A DNA stretch of 64,000 bases, taken from contig JAABSV010000001.1 of the NCBI GenBank assembly GCA_011390165.1, positions 143,229 through 207,228 of the forward strand, written 5' to 3'. Both the position numbers and the translations under genes were made by a program. Numbering within the stretch: the first letter of the stretch is position 1; each line of letters opens with the position of its first letter. A model generated the notes under the pieces. That model made no database searches and was not told the origin of the DNA. It saw nothing but the letters and a program-made list of their open reading frames with translations. Shown here piece by piece: positions 1-9,800 of this stretch. The stretch is from Desulfobulbaceae bacterium. Its GTDB lineage: Bacteria; Desulfobacterota; Desulfobulbia; Desulfobulbales; Desulfocapsaceae.

Positions 1-129
1 GATATCGGAGCCGCCACCCTGGCGATGCACAGCATCCGGGAACTCACCGGCAGCAGCGACCCTCTCTTTCTCTACCGTGCCATCCGGCAGTTTCTCGCCA
101 GCGACGACCACATCTGCAGCGACGAGTAG
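1..129 (+). CDS. M18 family aminopeptidase, C-terminal fragment
   Basis: Partial gene cut by the window start; only the last 42 codons are present, in frame 1, ending with TAG at 127-129. The peptide contains the block MHSIREL followed by a short helix ending LYRAIRQF. This matches the end of M18 (aspartyl) aminopeptidases, where a conserved MHSxRE segment supplies a metal-ligand histidine near the C terminus. These are cytosolic dodecameric zinc peptidases that remove N-terminal Asp/Glu. The following gene starts on the next base, so the two are probably co-transcribed. Family assignment rests on this short motif only. Confidence 0.6.
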   Translation, partial: DIGAATLAMHSIRELTGSSDPLFLYRAIRQFLASDDHICSDE

Positions 130-765
130 ATGAGACGGCTGGCTATCACCCTTCTCTTCGCCCTGACCGTCGTATCTTTGCCCCAATCGGCTGCCAGCGG
201 CGAAAAAAGTACTGGCCTCCATACCTCGGTCAACAAACACCGGGGCACTGCAGTCAAACAGGATCAGATCGAGAAACTGCGAAAATTCGACCAACTGATC
301 CGCTATTTCGCCAATTTCTCCTATATCGTCCCCCGTCACAAGGTAAATGCCGACTTTCTTCGGGCACTGATTCTCGCCGAATCCGGGGCTAACCCCAGGG
401 CGGTCTCTCCCCGGGATGCCCTCGGTTTGGCCCAGATCATCTACCCCACCGGGAAAAAAGCGGCCAGCGACCTGGCCAACTCCGCCACCACCTTTCGCTA
501 TGTCAGCCGGGAAACCCTGCGCAATCTGCAGCGGGAAGATTTGTTCGACCCGGCGGTGAACATCCTCCTTGCCAGCTACCTCATTGCCCGCTACAACCAC
601 CGCTTTGATGGTCGACTGGAACTGGTGCTGAGTGCCTGGAATGCCGGAGAAAATACCGATTCCCTCAACTACGGCCGACACGCCCCCTACCGGGAAACAG
701 AAAACCTGATCGGTCGGGTGAACGCCTACTACATCTATCTGCTCCAAAACCGCATCTTCCCATAA
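130..765 (+). CDS. Lytic transglycosylase (SLT domain) protein
   Basis: A 211-residue exported protein. Residues 1-22 form a signal peptide (basic start, hydrophobic core, AAS at the cleavage region). The SLT/goose-lysozyme-like domain occupies about residues 70-205: the catalytic glutamate is seen in ILAESGANP (Glu84), followed by the family block ALGLAQI and later LSAWNAGE, all typical of family 1 lytic transglycosylases. It should cleave peptidoglycan glycan strands in the periplasm, leaving 1,6-anhydro-muramyl ends. The ATG directly follows the TAG of the aminopeptidase gene, so translation is probably coupled. No LysM or other cell-wall-binding domain is visible. Confidence 0.85.
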   Translation: MRRLAITLLFALTVVSLPQSAASGEKSTGLHTSVNKHRGTAVKQDQIEKLRKFDQLIRYFANFSYIVPRHKVNADFLRALILAESGANPRAVSPRDALGLAQIIYPTGKKAASDLANSATTFRYVSRETLRNLQREDLFDPAVNILLASYLIARYNHRFDGRLELVLSAWNAGENTDSLNYGRHAPYRETENLIGRVNAYYIYLLQNRIFP

Positions 766-900
766 GAGGTGTAAGGGGGCGATCAGCAGCTCAACGCCAG
801 CATTCTCCCCTTGTGCTCACCACCGGTTTTTGAGTATGATGGGCGGTTACAACAGCGACCGGGAACAATTTCTCTCTTTTTCAGCCAGCAAAGGTAGGCC

Positions 901-2586
901 ATGAGCACCGACGACAAGAAAATCATCTATTCGATGATCAAGGTAAGCAAATACTACGACAGCAAACCGATCTTAAAAGATATCTCCCTCTCCTATTTCT
1001 ACGGTGCCAAAATCGGCGTTCTCGGTCTGAACGGCTCAGGCAAAAGCACCCTGCTCAAAATTCTTGCCGGCATCGACAAGGAGTTTAACGGTGAAACCCA
1101 CCTCGCCCCGGGTCTACGGATCGATTATCTTTCCCAGGAACCGGAACTGGATGCGGGGAAAACCGTTCGCCAGATCGTCGAAGAGGGGGTACAGGATACC
1201 GTTGACCTCCTCAACGAGTTCAACCAGATCAACGAAAAATTTGCCGAGCCGATGAGTGACGACGAGATGCAGAACCTCATCGACCGACAAGCGGATGTCC
1301 AGGAAAAACTGGACAACCTCTCAGCCTGGGATCTCGACAGCCGGCTGGAGATGGCAATGGACGCCCTCCGCTGCCCCCCTCCGGAAAGCCTCTGCGGCCC
1401 CCTCTCCGGGGGGGAAAAGCGGCGGGTAGCGCTTTGCCGAATCCTCCTCAAGGCACCGGACATCCTCCTCCTCGACGAACCGACCAACCACCTGGATGCC
1501 GAATCGGTGGCCTGGCTGGAACAGCACCTGCACGGCTACCCCGGAACGGTGATTGCCGTCACCCACGACCGCTACTTCCTCGATAACGTTGCCGGCTGGA
1601 TCCTGGAACTGGACCGAGGCCTTGGCATACCCTGGAAGGGAAATTACTCGTCCTGGCTGGAACAAAAGGAAAAACGGCTGGCCAAGGAGGAAAAAAAGGA
1701 GAGTGACCGACAACGCACTCTTCGGCGGGAGTTGGAGTGGATCCGGATGTCACCCAAAGGACGACGGAGCAAATCCAAGGCCAGAATCAGTTCCTACGAA
1801 CAACTGCTCAGTCAGGAGAACGAAAAGTTGGCCAGCGATCTGGAAATCTTCATTCCCCCCGGCCCACGCCTCGGCAAGGTGGTGATCGAGGCGGAAGAGG
1901 TGAGCAAATGCTTCGGTGACCGGCTTCTCGTGGAAAAGATGAACTTTGCTCTCCCGCCCGGCGGTATTGTCGGGGTCATTGGCCCCAACGGAGCCGGGAA
2001 GAGTACCCTGTTCAAGATGATTATCGGTCAGGAACGGCCGGACAAGGGGGAAATACGTCTCGGTGAAACGGTCAGACTGGCCTATGTCGACCAGAGCCGA
2101 GACCAACTCGATCCGGAAAAAACAATCTGGGAGGCCATCACCGACGGCCAGGACACCATCCTCCTTGGCAACCGTGAAGTGAACAGCCGGGCCTATGTTG
2201 GCAAATTCAACTTTTCCGGAACCGATCAGCAGAAAAAAGTGGGCCTGCTCTCCGGTGGCCAGCGCAACCGGGTCCATCTGGCCCGCACATTGAAAGAGGG
2301 GGGCAACGTCCTGCTGCTCGACGAACCGACCAACGACCTGGATGTCAACACTCTGCGGGCCTTGGAAGAGGCCCTGGAAAATTTTGGTGGCTGCGCAGTG
2401 GTGATAAGCCACGATCGCTGGTTCCTTGACCGGATTGCCACCCATATCCTCGCCTTTGAGGGGAACTCCGAGGTGCTCTGGTTTGAGGGCAACTACTCAG
2501 AATACGAAAAGGACCGCAAGGCCCGGCTTGGTGCTGCTGCCGACCAGCCGCACCGGATCAAATACCGTCAGTTGACCAGGGTATAG
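901..2586 (+). CDS. ettA: Energy-dependent translational throttle protein EttA (ABC-F)
   Basis: A 561-residue soluble ABC-F ATPase; E. coli EttA is 555 residues. Two ATP-binding cassettes are present. The first has Walker [10 protein letters not shown] (residues 42-50), signature LSGGEKRR and Walker [12 protein letters not shown]; the second has [17 protein letters not shown] and [11 protein letters not shown]. Between them is the charged linker ([11 protein letters not shown]..., then [16 protein letters not shown]) that contacts the ribosomal P-site tRNA region in EttA. No membrane segments are present. Known EttA gates the first elongation step according to the ATP/ADP ratio. It stands alone with a 135-bp upstream gap, and its end faces the Hpt gene on the other strand. 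Confidence 0.93.
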   Translation: MSTDDKKIIYSMIKVSKYYDSKPILKDISLSYFYGAKIGVLGLNGSGKSTLLKILAGIDKEFNGETHLAPGLRIDYLSQEPELDAGKTVRQIVEEGVQDTVDLLNEFNQINEKFAEPMSDDEMQNLIDRQADVQEKLDNLSAWDLDSRLEMAMDALRCPPPESLCGPLSGGEKRRVALCRILLKAPDILLLDEPTNHLDAESVAWLEQHLHGYPGTVIAVTHDRYFLDNVAGWILELDRGLGIPWKGNYSSWLEQKEKRLAKEEKKESDRQRTLRRELEWIRMSPKGRRSKSKARISSYEQLLSQENEKLASDLEIFIPPGPRLGKVVIEAEEVSKCFGDRLLVEKMNFALPPGGIVGVIGPNGAGKSTLFKMIIGQERPDKGEIRLGETVRLAYVDQSRDQLDPEKTIWEAITDGQDTILLGNREVNSRAYVGKFNFSGTDQQKKVGLLSGGQRNRVHLARTLKEGGNVLLLDEPTNDLDVNTLRALEEALENFGGCAVVISHDRWFLDRIATHILAFEGNSEVLWFEGNYSEYEKDRKARLGAAADQPHRIKYRQLTRV

Positions 2587-2610
2587 CGAAGAACGCCGGC
2601 GCTCTAGAAT

Positions 2611-2934
2611 TCACAGCCGGCATACCAGGGCCAACATCTGCCGCAGGGTCGGCAGTTCCGTTCGGGCTCTCGCCAGGGAGCCCGATCTGCTCTCCTCTTC
2701 GATGGCCATGGCCAGTTCTCTGATCCCCTCAAAACCGAGGCTTGCCGAGGCGCCCTTGATCGAGTGGGCAGCAGAGGATATGGTCGCTGCGGACGTATCG
2801 GCCAATCCCGCTTCGATCTGAGCCAGGTCCGCAGCCAGTGAGCCTTTGAAGATTTCCAGCAATTCGGTCAGCAGTTCCAGGTCATCTGCCGCCTGATCCA
2901 GGGCAAATTGTCGGTTCCATTTCAATCGTTCCAT
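2611..2934 (-). CDS. Hpt domain histidine phosphotransfer protein
   Basis: A 107-residue single-domain Hpt protein. The motif AAHSIKGAS places the phospho-accepting histidine at residue 57 with the usual HxxKG context, within a predicted four-helix bundle. It should relay phosphate between a hybrid histidine kinase or receiver and another response regulator; no partner is adjacent. A start 22 codons further upstream (2998-3000) is possible, but the chosen ATG at 2934 has GAGGAG nine bases before it and fits the family length. The gene converges on ettA with 24 bp between the stops. Confidence 0.8.
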   Translation of the reverse strand: MERLKWNRQFALDQAADDLELLTELLEIFKGSLAADLAQIEAGLADTSAATISSAAHSIKGASASLGFEGIRELAMAIEEESRSGSLARARTELPTLRQMLALVCRL

Positions 2935-3045
2935 ACACCCCGTCTCCTCAAACCACTCAATTTGGGCCTGCCCCTCTGCCCCTTTTGCCTCTCCACCCAC
3001 CTCGGGTAACCGGCAGAGGTGGGCTGGCTTCCGGGGCAGCCCCTC

Positions 3046-3690
3046 TTACCGGCCGCCAGTTGCCACTTTTCCGATCAGGTGCGCGCAATGGCCGGTGAGA
3101 TCAATCCGGCCGGGACGAACAACCACCAGTTTTCCCGCACGCAGACCACATACCGTGGAGGGCAGCCCACCCGGGACAACCCCGCCGTCGAGAAGAGCGT
3201 CCACATTCGCGCCAAACTGGGCCACCACCTCGGCTGGAGTGTTAGCCGGCAGCTGGCCGGAAAGGTTAGCGCTGGTGGCGGTTACCGGCCGACCAAACCG
3301 CCGCGCCAGTTCCCGTGCCAGGGGGTGGGGAGAAATGCGTACCCCCACCGTACCGGTACCACCGGTTACCCGCTGGTCCAACTCCGGCCGAGCTGGGAAG
3401 ATAAGGGTCAAAGGCCCTGGCCAGAACGCTTCCATCAGCGGAAGGTACAACTTCGGTACCGTCGTTACCACTTGTGCCAACTGCTTCCCATCGGCAGCCA
3501 GCAGCAGCAGCGGCTTCTCCGGCGGGCGCCGCTTCACAAGAAAGAGCCGGCCCACCGCCTCGGGGTTGGTGGGGTCCACCGCCAGACCATAACTGGTCTC
3601 GGTGGGAAAGGCCACCACTCCTCCCCCCTGGAGCACCGCCACGGCCCGATCCAAAGCCTGCTCAGGCAGACGTGCCAGCGGTTCAGACAT
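3046..3690 (-). CDS. tsaC: L-threonylcarbamoyladenylate synthase (TsaC/YrdC)
   Basis: A 214-residue single-domain YrdC/Sua5-type protein that makes threonylcarbamoyl-AMP from threonine, bicarbonate and ATP for t6A37 modification of ANN-decoding tRNAs. Visible motifs are VVAFPTETSYGLAV, the basic block LVKRRPPEKPL, FWPGPLTLIFP and TATSANLSG, all in family order. The C-terminal Sua5 domain is absent, as in short TsaC proteins. The ATG at 3690 overlaps the TGA of the purD-purE gene (3683-3685) by eight bases, so translational coupling is likely. A longer frame upstream to 3771 lies inside purD-purE and is not credible. Confidence 0.9.
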   Translation of the reverse strand: MSEPLARLPEQALDRAVAVLQGGGVVAFPTETSYGLAVDPTNPEAVGRLFLVKRRPPEKPLLLLAADGKQLAQVVTTVPKLYLPLMEAFWPGPLTLIFPARPELDQRVTGGTGTVGVRISPHPLARELARRFGRPVTATSANLSGQLPANTPAEVVAQFGANVDALLDGGVVPGGLPSTVCGLRAGKLVVVRPGRIDLTGHCAHLIGKVATGGR

Positions 3691-5452
3691 GAATTCTGGC
3701 AGCCTTCTCCTCAACCTCCCGAACCATCTGCTGACGAAACTGCACCACCTTCCGTCCCAGTTCCGGGTCACTCAGGGCAAGGATTTTCACGGCCAGGACT
3801 GCGGCATTTTTTGCTCCCGGCTTACCGATACCCATGGTCGCCACCGGCACCCCCGGTGGCATTTGCACCGTTGACAGAAGGGCATCAAGACCGTTCAGAG
3901 ACGATCCGGCCAGGGGCACGCCAATTACCGGCAGATCGGTATGGGCGGCCAATACGCCGGCAAGATGGGCCGCCATGCCGGCACCGGCGATAATCAGTTT
4001 CAAACCACGGCCAGCGGCACTTCGAGCATACTCGGCAGCTTTTTCCGGAGTTCGGTGGGCTGAGGCAACGGTCAACTCGCAGCCAACCTCCATGGATCGA
4101 AGAAAATCGACCGCCGCCTGCATCTCCGGAAGATCGGAATCACTGCCCATTACCACCCCGACCACAATTCCCGGCTCGGGACGGTCGTGTCGACGCAGGG
4201 CCTTCTCGCCGATGTCACGGCGAAAGAAGCACTGGGTCCAGCGAATCCGCTCCACTCCAGCATAGGCCCTGGCAATAGCCTCCTTCAGGGTGTTGCCGAC
4301 AGCGGTCACACCTAGAACCCGGCCGCCGCTGGTAACAATCCGCCCTTTCCGCCTGGCGGTACCGGCATGGAATATCTCCACTCCGGGAGATTCCGCCCCT
4401 TTACGCAACCCTTTGATTACCTGTCCGCTCTCTACCTCGCCAGGATAGCCGTTTGCGGCCATGACCACACAGACTGTCGGCCGTGGATCAATTTTCATCT
4501 CCACTCGATCCAGTCGTCCGTCGATGACAGCGTCAAAGATATCGACGATATCGCTTTTCAGCCGCATGAGCAGGGGTTGTGCCTCTGGATCACCAAAACG
4601 ACAGTTGAACTCAAGAACATGGACCTTTCCCTTGTTGATCATCAGACCGGCATACAGCATCCCCTTGTACGGCCGCCCCTCACTCTCCAACCCTCGTACG
4701 GTAGGGCGCATCACCTGATTCATCACAAATTCAGCGATATCGGGGGTGACCACGGGGGCCGGGGAACAGGCACCCATGCCACCGGTGTTTGGTCCCTGAT
4801 CCTGATCGTACGCCGCCTTGTGATCCTGTGAGGTGGGTAGAGGAAGTACGGTCTTACCGTCGGTAAAGGCAATGAACGAAGCTTCCTCTCCCGGCAGGCA
4901 ATCTTCGATAACTATCTGGGCTCCGGCTTCGCCAAAACTTTGCATCAACTGATCCACTGCCGCTTTGGCCTCGGCAAGGGTGGCTGCCACCACCACCCCT
5001 TTGCCGGCAGCAAGGCCATCTGCTTTTATGACTACCGGCAGAGCACAGCTTTCCAGATATTTCCGGGCCTTCTTGCCGTCACTGAACACCTTGAAAGGGG
5101 CGGTGGGTATACCCTGCCGCTGCAGAAACTGCTTGGAGAAGACTTTGCTTCCCTCCAATTCTGCCGCTGCCTTGGTTGGCCCAAAAATCCTCAGGCCACT
5201 GGCAATGAAGAGATCGACGATTCCGGCAACCAGCGACGATTCCGGGCCGACCACGGTCAGGTCAATTTTCTCCTGAAGGGCAAAGGCGAGGAGTGCATCC
5301 ACATCCGTCGGGGCGATGTCGACACATTCGGCCAACCGACTGATCCCGGCGTTGCCGGGAGCACAGAAGACCTTTTCCACTCTCTTGCTTTGCGCTATTT
5401 TCCAGACCAGCGCATGCTCCCGCCCACCACCACCAACAACCAGAATTTTCAT
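3683..5452 (-). CDS. purD-purE: PurD-PurE fusion: GAR synthetase / N5-CAIR mutase
   Basis: One uninterrupted 589-codon frame carries two purine-biosynthesis enzymes. Residues 1-422 are a complete PurD (phosphoribosylamine-glycine ligase): NAD-like start VVGGGGREHAL, ATP-grasp motifs VIKADGLAAGKGV, PNTGGMGA and NCRFGDPE. After a short basic linker (about 420-428), residues 428-589 are a complete PurE: MGSDSDLPEM, ASAHRTPE, AGAGMAAHLAG and LNGLDALLSTVQMP. In most bacteria these are separate proteins of about 425 and 160 residues. The GGAAHL motif of typical class I PurE reads GMAAHL here. It overlaps downstream tsaC. GGAGA precedes the ATG at 5452. Confidence 0.93.
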   Translation of the reverse strand: MKILVVGGGGREHALVWKIAQSKRVEKVFCAPGNAGISRLAECVDIAPTDVDALLAFALQEKIDLTVVGPESSLVAGIVDLFIASGLRIFGPTKAAAELEGSKVFSKQFLQRQGIPTAPFKVFSDGKKARKYLESCALPVVIKADGLAAGKGVVVAATLAEAKAAVDQLMQSFGEAGAQIVIEDCLPGEEASFIAFTDGKTVLPLPTSQDHKAAYDQDQGPNTGGMGACSPAPVVTPDIAEFVMNQVMRPTVRGLESEGRPYKGMLYAGLMINKGKVHVLEFNCRFGDPEAQPLLMRLKSDIVDIFDAVIDGRLDRVEMKIDPRPTVCVVMAANGYPGEVESGQVIKGLRKGAESPGVEIFHAGTARRKGRIVTSGGRVLGVTAVGNTLKEAIARAYAGVERIRWTQCFFRRDIGEKALRRHDRPEPGIVVGVVMGSDSDLPEMQAAVDFLRSMEVGCELTVASAHRTPEKAAEYARSAAGRGLKLIIAGAGMAAHLAGVLAAHTDLPVIGVPLAGSSLNGLDALLSTVQMPPGVPVATMGIGKPGAKNAAVLAVKILALSDPELGRKVVQFRQQMVREVEEKAARIHV

Positions 5453-5550
5453 AATCGTCTCCGAATTCCAGAAATTAACTTATTAACTTTCTGTACTATT
5501 ACGATGTAAGCTGCCGACCAGAGGCCACCCTGCCGAGGTTGTATTGGTCG

Positions 5551-5595
5551 TTGACAAAGGTCTCGCAAATTATTAAATGAATGAGTGACCATTCA
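5551..5595 (+). promoter_or_regulatory. Promoter and probable autoregulatory operator of the TetR gene
   Basis: A sigma-70-like TTGACA (5551-5556) is followed after 16 bases by TTAAAT (5573-5578). Overlapping the -10 element is the inverted repeat TGAATG-AGTGAC-CATTCA (5578-5595). The TGAATGA...TCATTCA form is familiar from FadR/AcrR-type TetR operators, and its position would block transcription of the regulator when bound. Binding by this regulator is inferred. Confidence 0.6.
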
Positions 5596-5644
5596 CATAC
5601 AGCCTTGGCCCCACTTCCCACTCCAGCGCGGTCTCTTGTTAAGG

Positions 5645-6268
5645 ATGAAAGCGGAAAACAAACACGCCAAAATTATCGTGGCGGCCACCAAGGTCTTTGC
5701 TAAAAAGGGCTTCTTCACCGCTAGAATATCCGATATCGCCAAAGAAGCCAAGGTTGCTGACGGGACAATTTATCTCTATTTCAACAATAAATACGATATC
5801 CTGCTCTCCGTCTTTCAGGAAGAAATTGGCAGAATAATTGAAAAAACAACCAGGCTTCTAGAGCAGGAGGAAGACCCGGAGCAGATGCTGGTGATCTACG
5901 CCAGCCAGCATCTGCTGGCGATGAAAAAAAACCGCCATCTGGCTGAGGTAATACAGATAGAACTGCGGCAGCCGAACAAGCTGATCAAGGAGTATCGTGA
6001 CACCGCCTTCAGCAAATACACCGGAATAATCGCTGAGATCATCAAGAAAGGTCAGGCGTCAAAGGTATTTCGCCCGGATATCAAACCCGCACTGGCTGCC
6101 CGCCTCTTTTTTGGGGCACTCGATGAAGTTTCCCGGGTCTGGAACAGCTCTCTGGAGACCCACTACAGCGTCCATGAGGTCACCGACCAGCTTCTCACCG
6201 TTTTCCTTCGCGGGGTTTTTCATCCTGTCGACGAACCGCAACTGCTCAGGAAAAAGTCGACGGAGTGA
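5645..6268 (+). CDS. TetR/AcrR family transcriptional regulator
   Basis: A 207-residue repressor from the ATG at 5645. Residues 8-55 form the TetR DNA-binding domain with the helix-turn-helix ISDIAKEAKVADGTIYLYF; the rest is an all-helical ligand and dimer domain resembling acyl-CoA-responsive TetR proteins. An alternative GTG start at 5585 lies inside the operator palindrome and upstream of any sensible leader, so it is rejected. The gene is divergent from purD-purE and its 3' end overlaps the convergent greA by 23 bases. The inducer is unknown; autoregulation is suggested by the palindrome on its own promoter. Confidence 0.88.
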   Translation: MKAENKHAKIIVAATKVFAKKGFFTARISDIAKEAKVADGTIYLYFNNKYDILLSVFQEEIGRIIEKTTRLLEQEEDPEQMLVIYASQHLLAMKKNRHLAEVIQIELRQPNKLIKEYRDTAFSKYTGIIAEIIKKGQASKVFRPDIKPALAARLFFGALDEVSRVWNSSLETHYSVHEVTDQLLTVFLRGVFHPVDEPQLLRKKSTE

Positions 6269-6731
6269 TCGCTATAACCTCAAACTCCCTGGTGCCACCA
6301 GGAGTTACGGTGCGGATTTCATCCCCCACCTCCTTGCCGATAATACTCCGGCCAAGGGGCGACAGTACCGAGATTGACCCCTTTTTCACGTCTGCCTCTT
6401 CCGGCCCTAAAAGTTGATAGGTTATCTCCTCGTCGGTATCCAGGTCAAGCAGTTTCACCACCGTCCCAAACACCACTGTACGGATATCGACCTTGGAACA
6501 GTCGATTATTTCCGCCCTGGCTAACTTATCCTTCAGTTCTTTGATCCGCCCTTCGATGTGACCCTGACGATCCTTGGCGGCATGGTATTCGGCGTTCTCC
6601 TTCAGGTCGCCGTGGCCCCTGGCGGTCTCGATGGCCTTCACCACCTGGTTGCGTTCAACCCGCTCCAGGTGCAGCAACTCCTCGCGCAGCTTCTGGTTTC
6701 CGGTTTTGGACATCGGGATTCTCTGAACCAT
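6246..6731 (-). CDS. greA: Transcription elongation factor GreA
   Basis: A 161-residue Gre factor. The N-terminal coiled coil contains GDLKENAEYHAAKDRQ, carrying the acidic tip residues that reach into the RNA polymerase secondary channel; the C-terminal FKBP-like domain contains SPLGRSIIGKEVGDE. It stimulates cleavage of backtracked transcripts. The start at 6731 (MVQRIPM) is preceded by GGAGG with five bases of spacing and matches the usual GreA beginning; earlier in-frame ATGs at 6743 and 6758 are less likely. Its last 23 bases overlap the end of the opposite-strand TetR gene. Confidence 0.95.
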   Translation of the reverse strand: MVQRIPMSKTGNQKLREELLHLERVERNQVVKAIETARGHGDLKENAEYHAAKDRQGHIEGRIKELKDKLARAEIIDCSKVDIRTVVFGTVVKLLDLDTDEEITYQLLGPEEADVKKGSISVLSPLGRSIIGKEVGDEIRTVTPGGTREFEVIAITPSTFS

Positions 6732-6803
6732 CTCATCCTCCATAAAAAAATCCTGCACGGCTCGAGAGATGAACCTGTGACAGGAGTTGGCGCAACAGAA
6801 AAA

Positions 6804-9800
6804 TTACCAGCGATAATGCAGGGAGAAGGCGAAGCCCTTCTCGTCATATTCGGCACTGGTTGTAAAGGCGAAGTTGCCTTTTAATAACAAATGCTGGTTG
6901 ATTTCAAGGAAAAAATGAAAAAGGCCTGTATAGCTGATGTTCTCATGGTCTTCCAGGCCAACAGCATTACTCAGCGAATAGGAACTTGTTCCAGTTTTGC
7001 TCCCCCTGCTGTAGCCGGGAAAATCGTGTCGGAAGTCGGCGGTCAATCGGTGTTCGTTGAAGCTGGCGGGACTCCAGTAGAGGGGGGCCATCTCAGCTCT
7101 GTATTCGTCCGTTTGCTGAACCTGTTCGGGCTCTATCTCTCTGTTGTTGTTCAGATACTCGAAATCATAGCGCAAGGCTAATTCAATCGATTGTGCAAAC
7201 AGACTGTAGGAGCTGTAGCCATGAAAACGGTTCTGTGAATTACCGTCGTTGTACCCTCGATGGCGAAGGTCGCCACCAAATGTCACCCCAAAAGATGTCT
7301 CCAGGTCAATACCGGTGCTCACTTGCTGGAAAGAGATATCATCGCGGATAGTCTGTACCGAATCGTCAACGACTCTTTTGGTCAGTCGGGCATGCGCCAT
7401 CACATAATCGTCGAGCTGCCCATTTACACCGGCCTCGTAACTAAATCTGGTGTCGCTGCTGCCGTTCAGTTTTTCCAACCCGGTAGCGAAAAAGAGTTCG
7501 TATCCGGTGCCGAATTCAGCGGTTGCCAGCCCGCTGATCCGGTTGCTGGCGAGGCTTGCATCACTGTCAGTACTCCTGTAATGGGTATTCAAATAGCTGA
7601 AACGGATATCTTTTTTCAAATCTGGCGCTATCCAGAAGGAGGTGCCGATACTGCTCCTGGTAAGGTCGATCAGTCCTTCTCGACCGTTTTTACGCATATA
7701 TTCGGCTTCGAGAATATTCTGTGGGCTGAGCTGCTGGCTGCTTCGTTCGATGGAGGCGATCAATTCCGGGTTCACTGTACCAGTGTTCTGGATTGCCTCA
7801 TAGACCTGAGCCTCTTTGCGAATCTTGCCGATCCGACTGTAGATCGTGGCCAGATCAAGCAAGGCGTCTGCACTCTCTTCCTCTTCCAGCAATTTCCGAT
7901 AACTTTTTTCGGCGTAGTAATAGCGCCGGTCAGCAATCGCCTTTCTCGCCTGATATTCGGAATGGATCAGCCGCTGCCAGCTGAACCTTTCGAAGTAGCT
8001 GGCGACAATCGCACCGGCATCAGTACCGATATTTTCCAACAGAAATGGAGGGGCCATCAGTTCCGCCACCAGATCGGGCTGCGACTGCAGCAGACTGAGC
8101 AGGCTGTTCCAGATCGTACTCTCGCGGGTAAACGATCGATAACTGAGCTGCTTTTCGATGAATTCGTGACGAAGTAGATCAACCACCGCCGGGTCAAGCA
8201 GTCGCTGATACAACTGCAGGGCCTGTTCTTCTTCTCTATCACCCCAGAGTAGCCTGGCCAGAGTAAGAAGCGACTCGGTTTCCTCGGCGGCAATGAGTCG
8301 ATCGACCATTTCCGCCACAGTCTCCCCCCCTACATGCTGCTGCATCAGCGCCAGGCCCTGCTGGTAGCGGCCTCGCCGAATTTCAATTTCAATCATTTTT
8401 CTCTTGAACGAGGTCTCTTCCGGGAACCGCAGGGCCAGCCGCTGTAAACCCTCGGCGGCATCGTCCAGACGGCCACGGGCAAGGTCGAGTTCAACCAGAC
8501 CGAGACTGGCCGCCACCGACTGGCCGCAAGCATTCAGGACCGTGGCCAGACGCTGTTCCGCGGCGGAGTAGCGGAATTTTTCCAACTCCTCTTCGGCCAG
8601 GGCCAGCTGCCGGCTGAGAATCACTTTCTCACCCACGGTCAGCAGTTCTTCCGGATGCAGGGTGGCATCCGGGACCTCCCTGGCCAATTGCTGACGGATC
8701 AACACCGTCTGGGCGTCAAAACCGTAGTCGGCCAGCACCCGTCCACAGGTCTGCCAGGCAAGCAGATGGTCACCACTGCCATACTGCTGCCGACACAGCT
8801 CCTTATTGAGGAGACTTGCCATCTCATCCCGACGGTTTTCATCGACCAGTCCAGGATGGGGCGGGATCTCTCTTGCCTTCAGTTGCAGCAGGCGCAGGGA
8901 ATAGTTGCCCTCCTCGCTTTGACGGGCGGCAATCGCTGCCATCCATACCTCGGCGGCTGGCAGGTTTTGGTCGCTGAGCGCATGGTCAGCCAGTTGAAAG
9001 AGAACCTTGTCGACCAGTATACCCTGGCTGAGCAGAAGGCGAAGAAGCTGTTCGGCCTTCCGCCGCCTGCCCTCCTGGAAAAGGGCCTTGGCCTGCTCGA
9101 GCTTCAATCTGGTGTCCATAACGGTATCGGTGGCAAAAAGCTGCCTGGCTGCGGCACTGACTCTGGCGTGGGCGGTATAGAGCCCGTTCCGGCTGAGCTG
9201 TGCCAGATAACCGAGGTACAACTCTTCCAGATCACCACCGGAATCGAGCCCTTTCAGAAAAAGTTCTTCAACATTTTCCACCAGCCCAAGACTACCGGCC
9301 AGTTCGATGGCGGTCAAGCGCAGCGACAAGTCGTCTGGAGCCAGGGCTACCACCCGGTTATAGGATACAAGGGCCTCCTGTTCTCGGCCAAGGATCCGCT
9401 CGGTTTCTGCCCGGAGGCGGTAGTATTCGAGGTTTCTGGCAGCCTTGGTAACCTCATCCAGATAGGCCAGACTATCGGTTGGTTCCCCGGCCTGACGGTA
9501 GTGCCTGGCTATCCGAAGAGTTACCTGGTCATCGACCGGTGCGTGCCGATGGAGAATCAGCAAAATTTCCAGCAATTCCTCTTCCTTTCCTGCGCGTTCG
9601 AGGAGTTCTGCCATCTCCTGGTAGATGGCCAACCGGTTCGGGGCAATTTCGGCCAGATCGCGCCAGAGCTGCCAAGCACCGTCATTTTCAACGATCGCCA
9701 GAAAATCATTGGCCAGGATAGACTGGATATCCCGTATTCTCTTCATAATTGACTGATCATCCGGATACCGACTGTTATAGCGGGCAAAAAAGAAGAGGGC

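Noticed and set aside
62..70. Sec or frameshift in the partial first gene
   Set aside because: The reading frame is clean to its TAG stop and fits an M18 peptidase end.
5585..5644. GTG start at 5585 for the TetR gene
   Set aside because: It lies inside the operator palindrome and adds residues outside the TetR fold.
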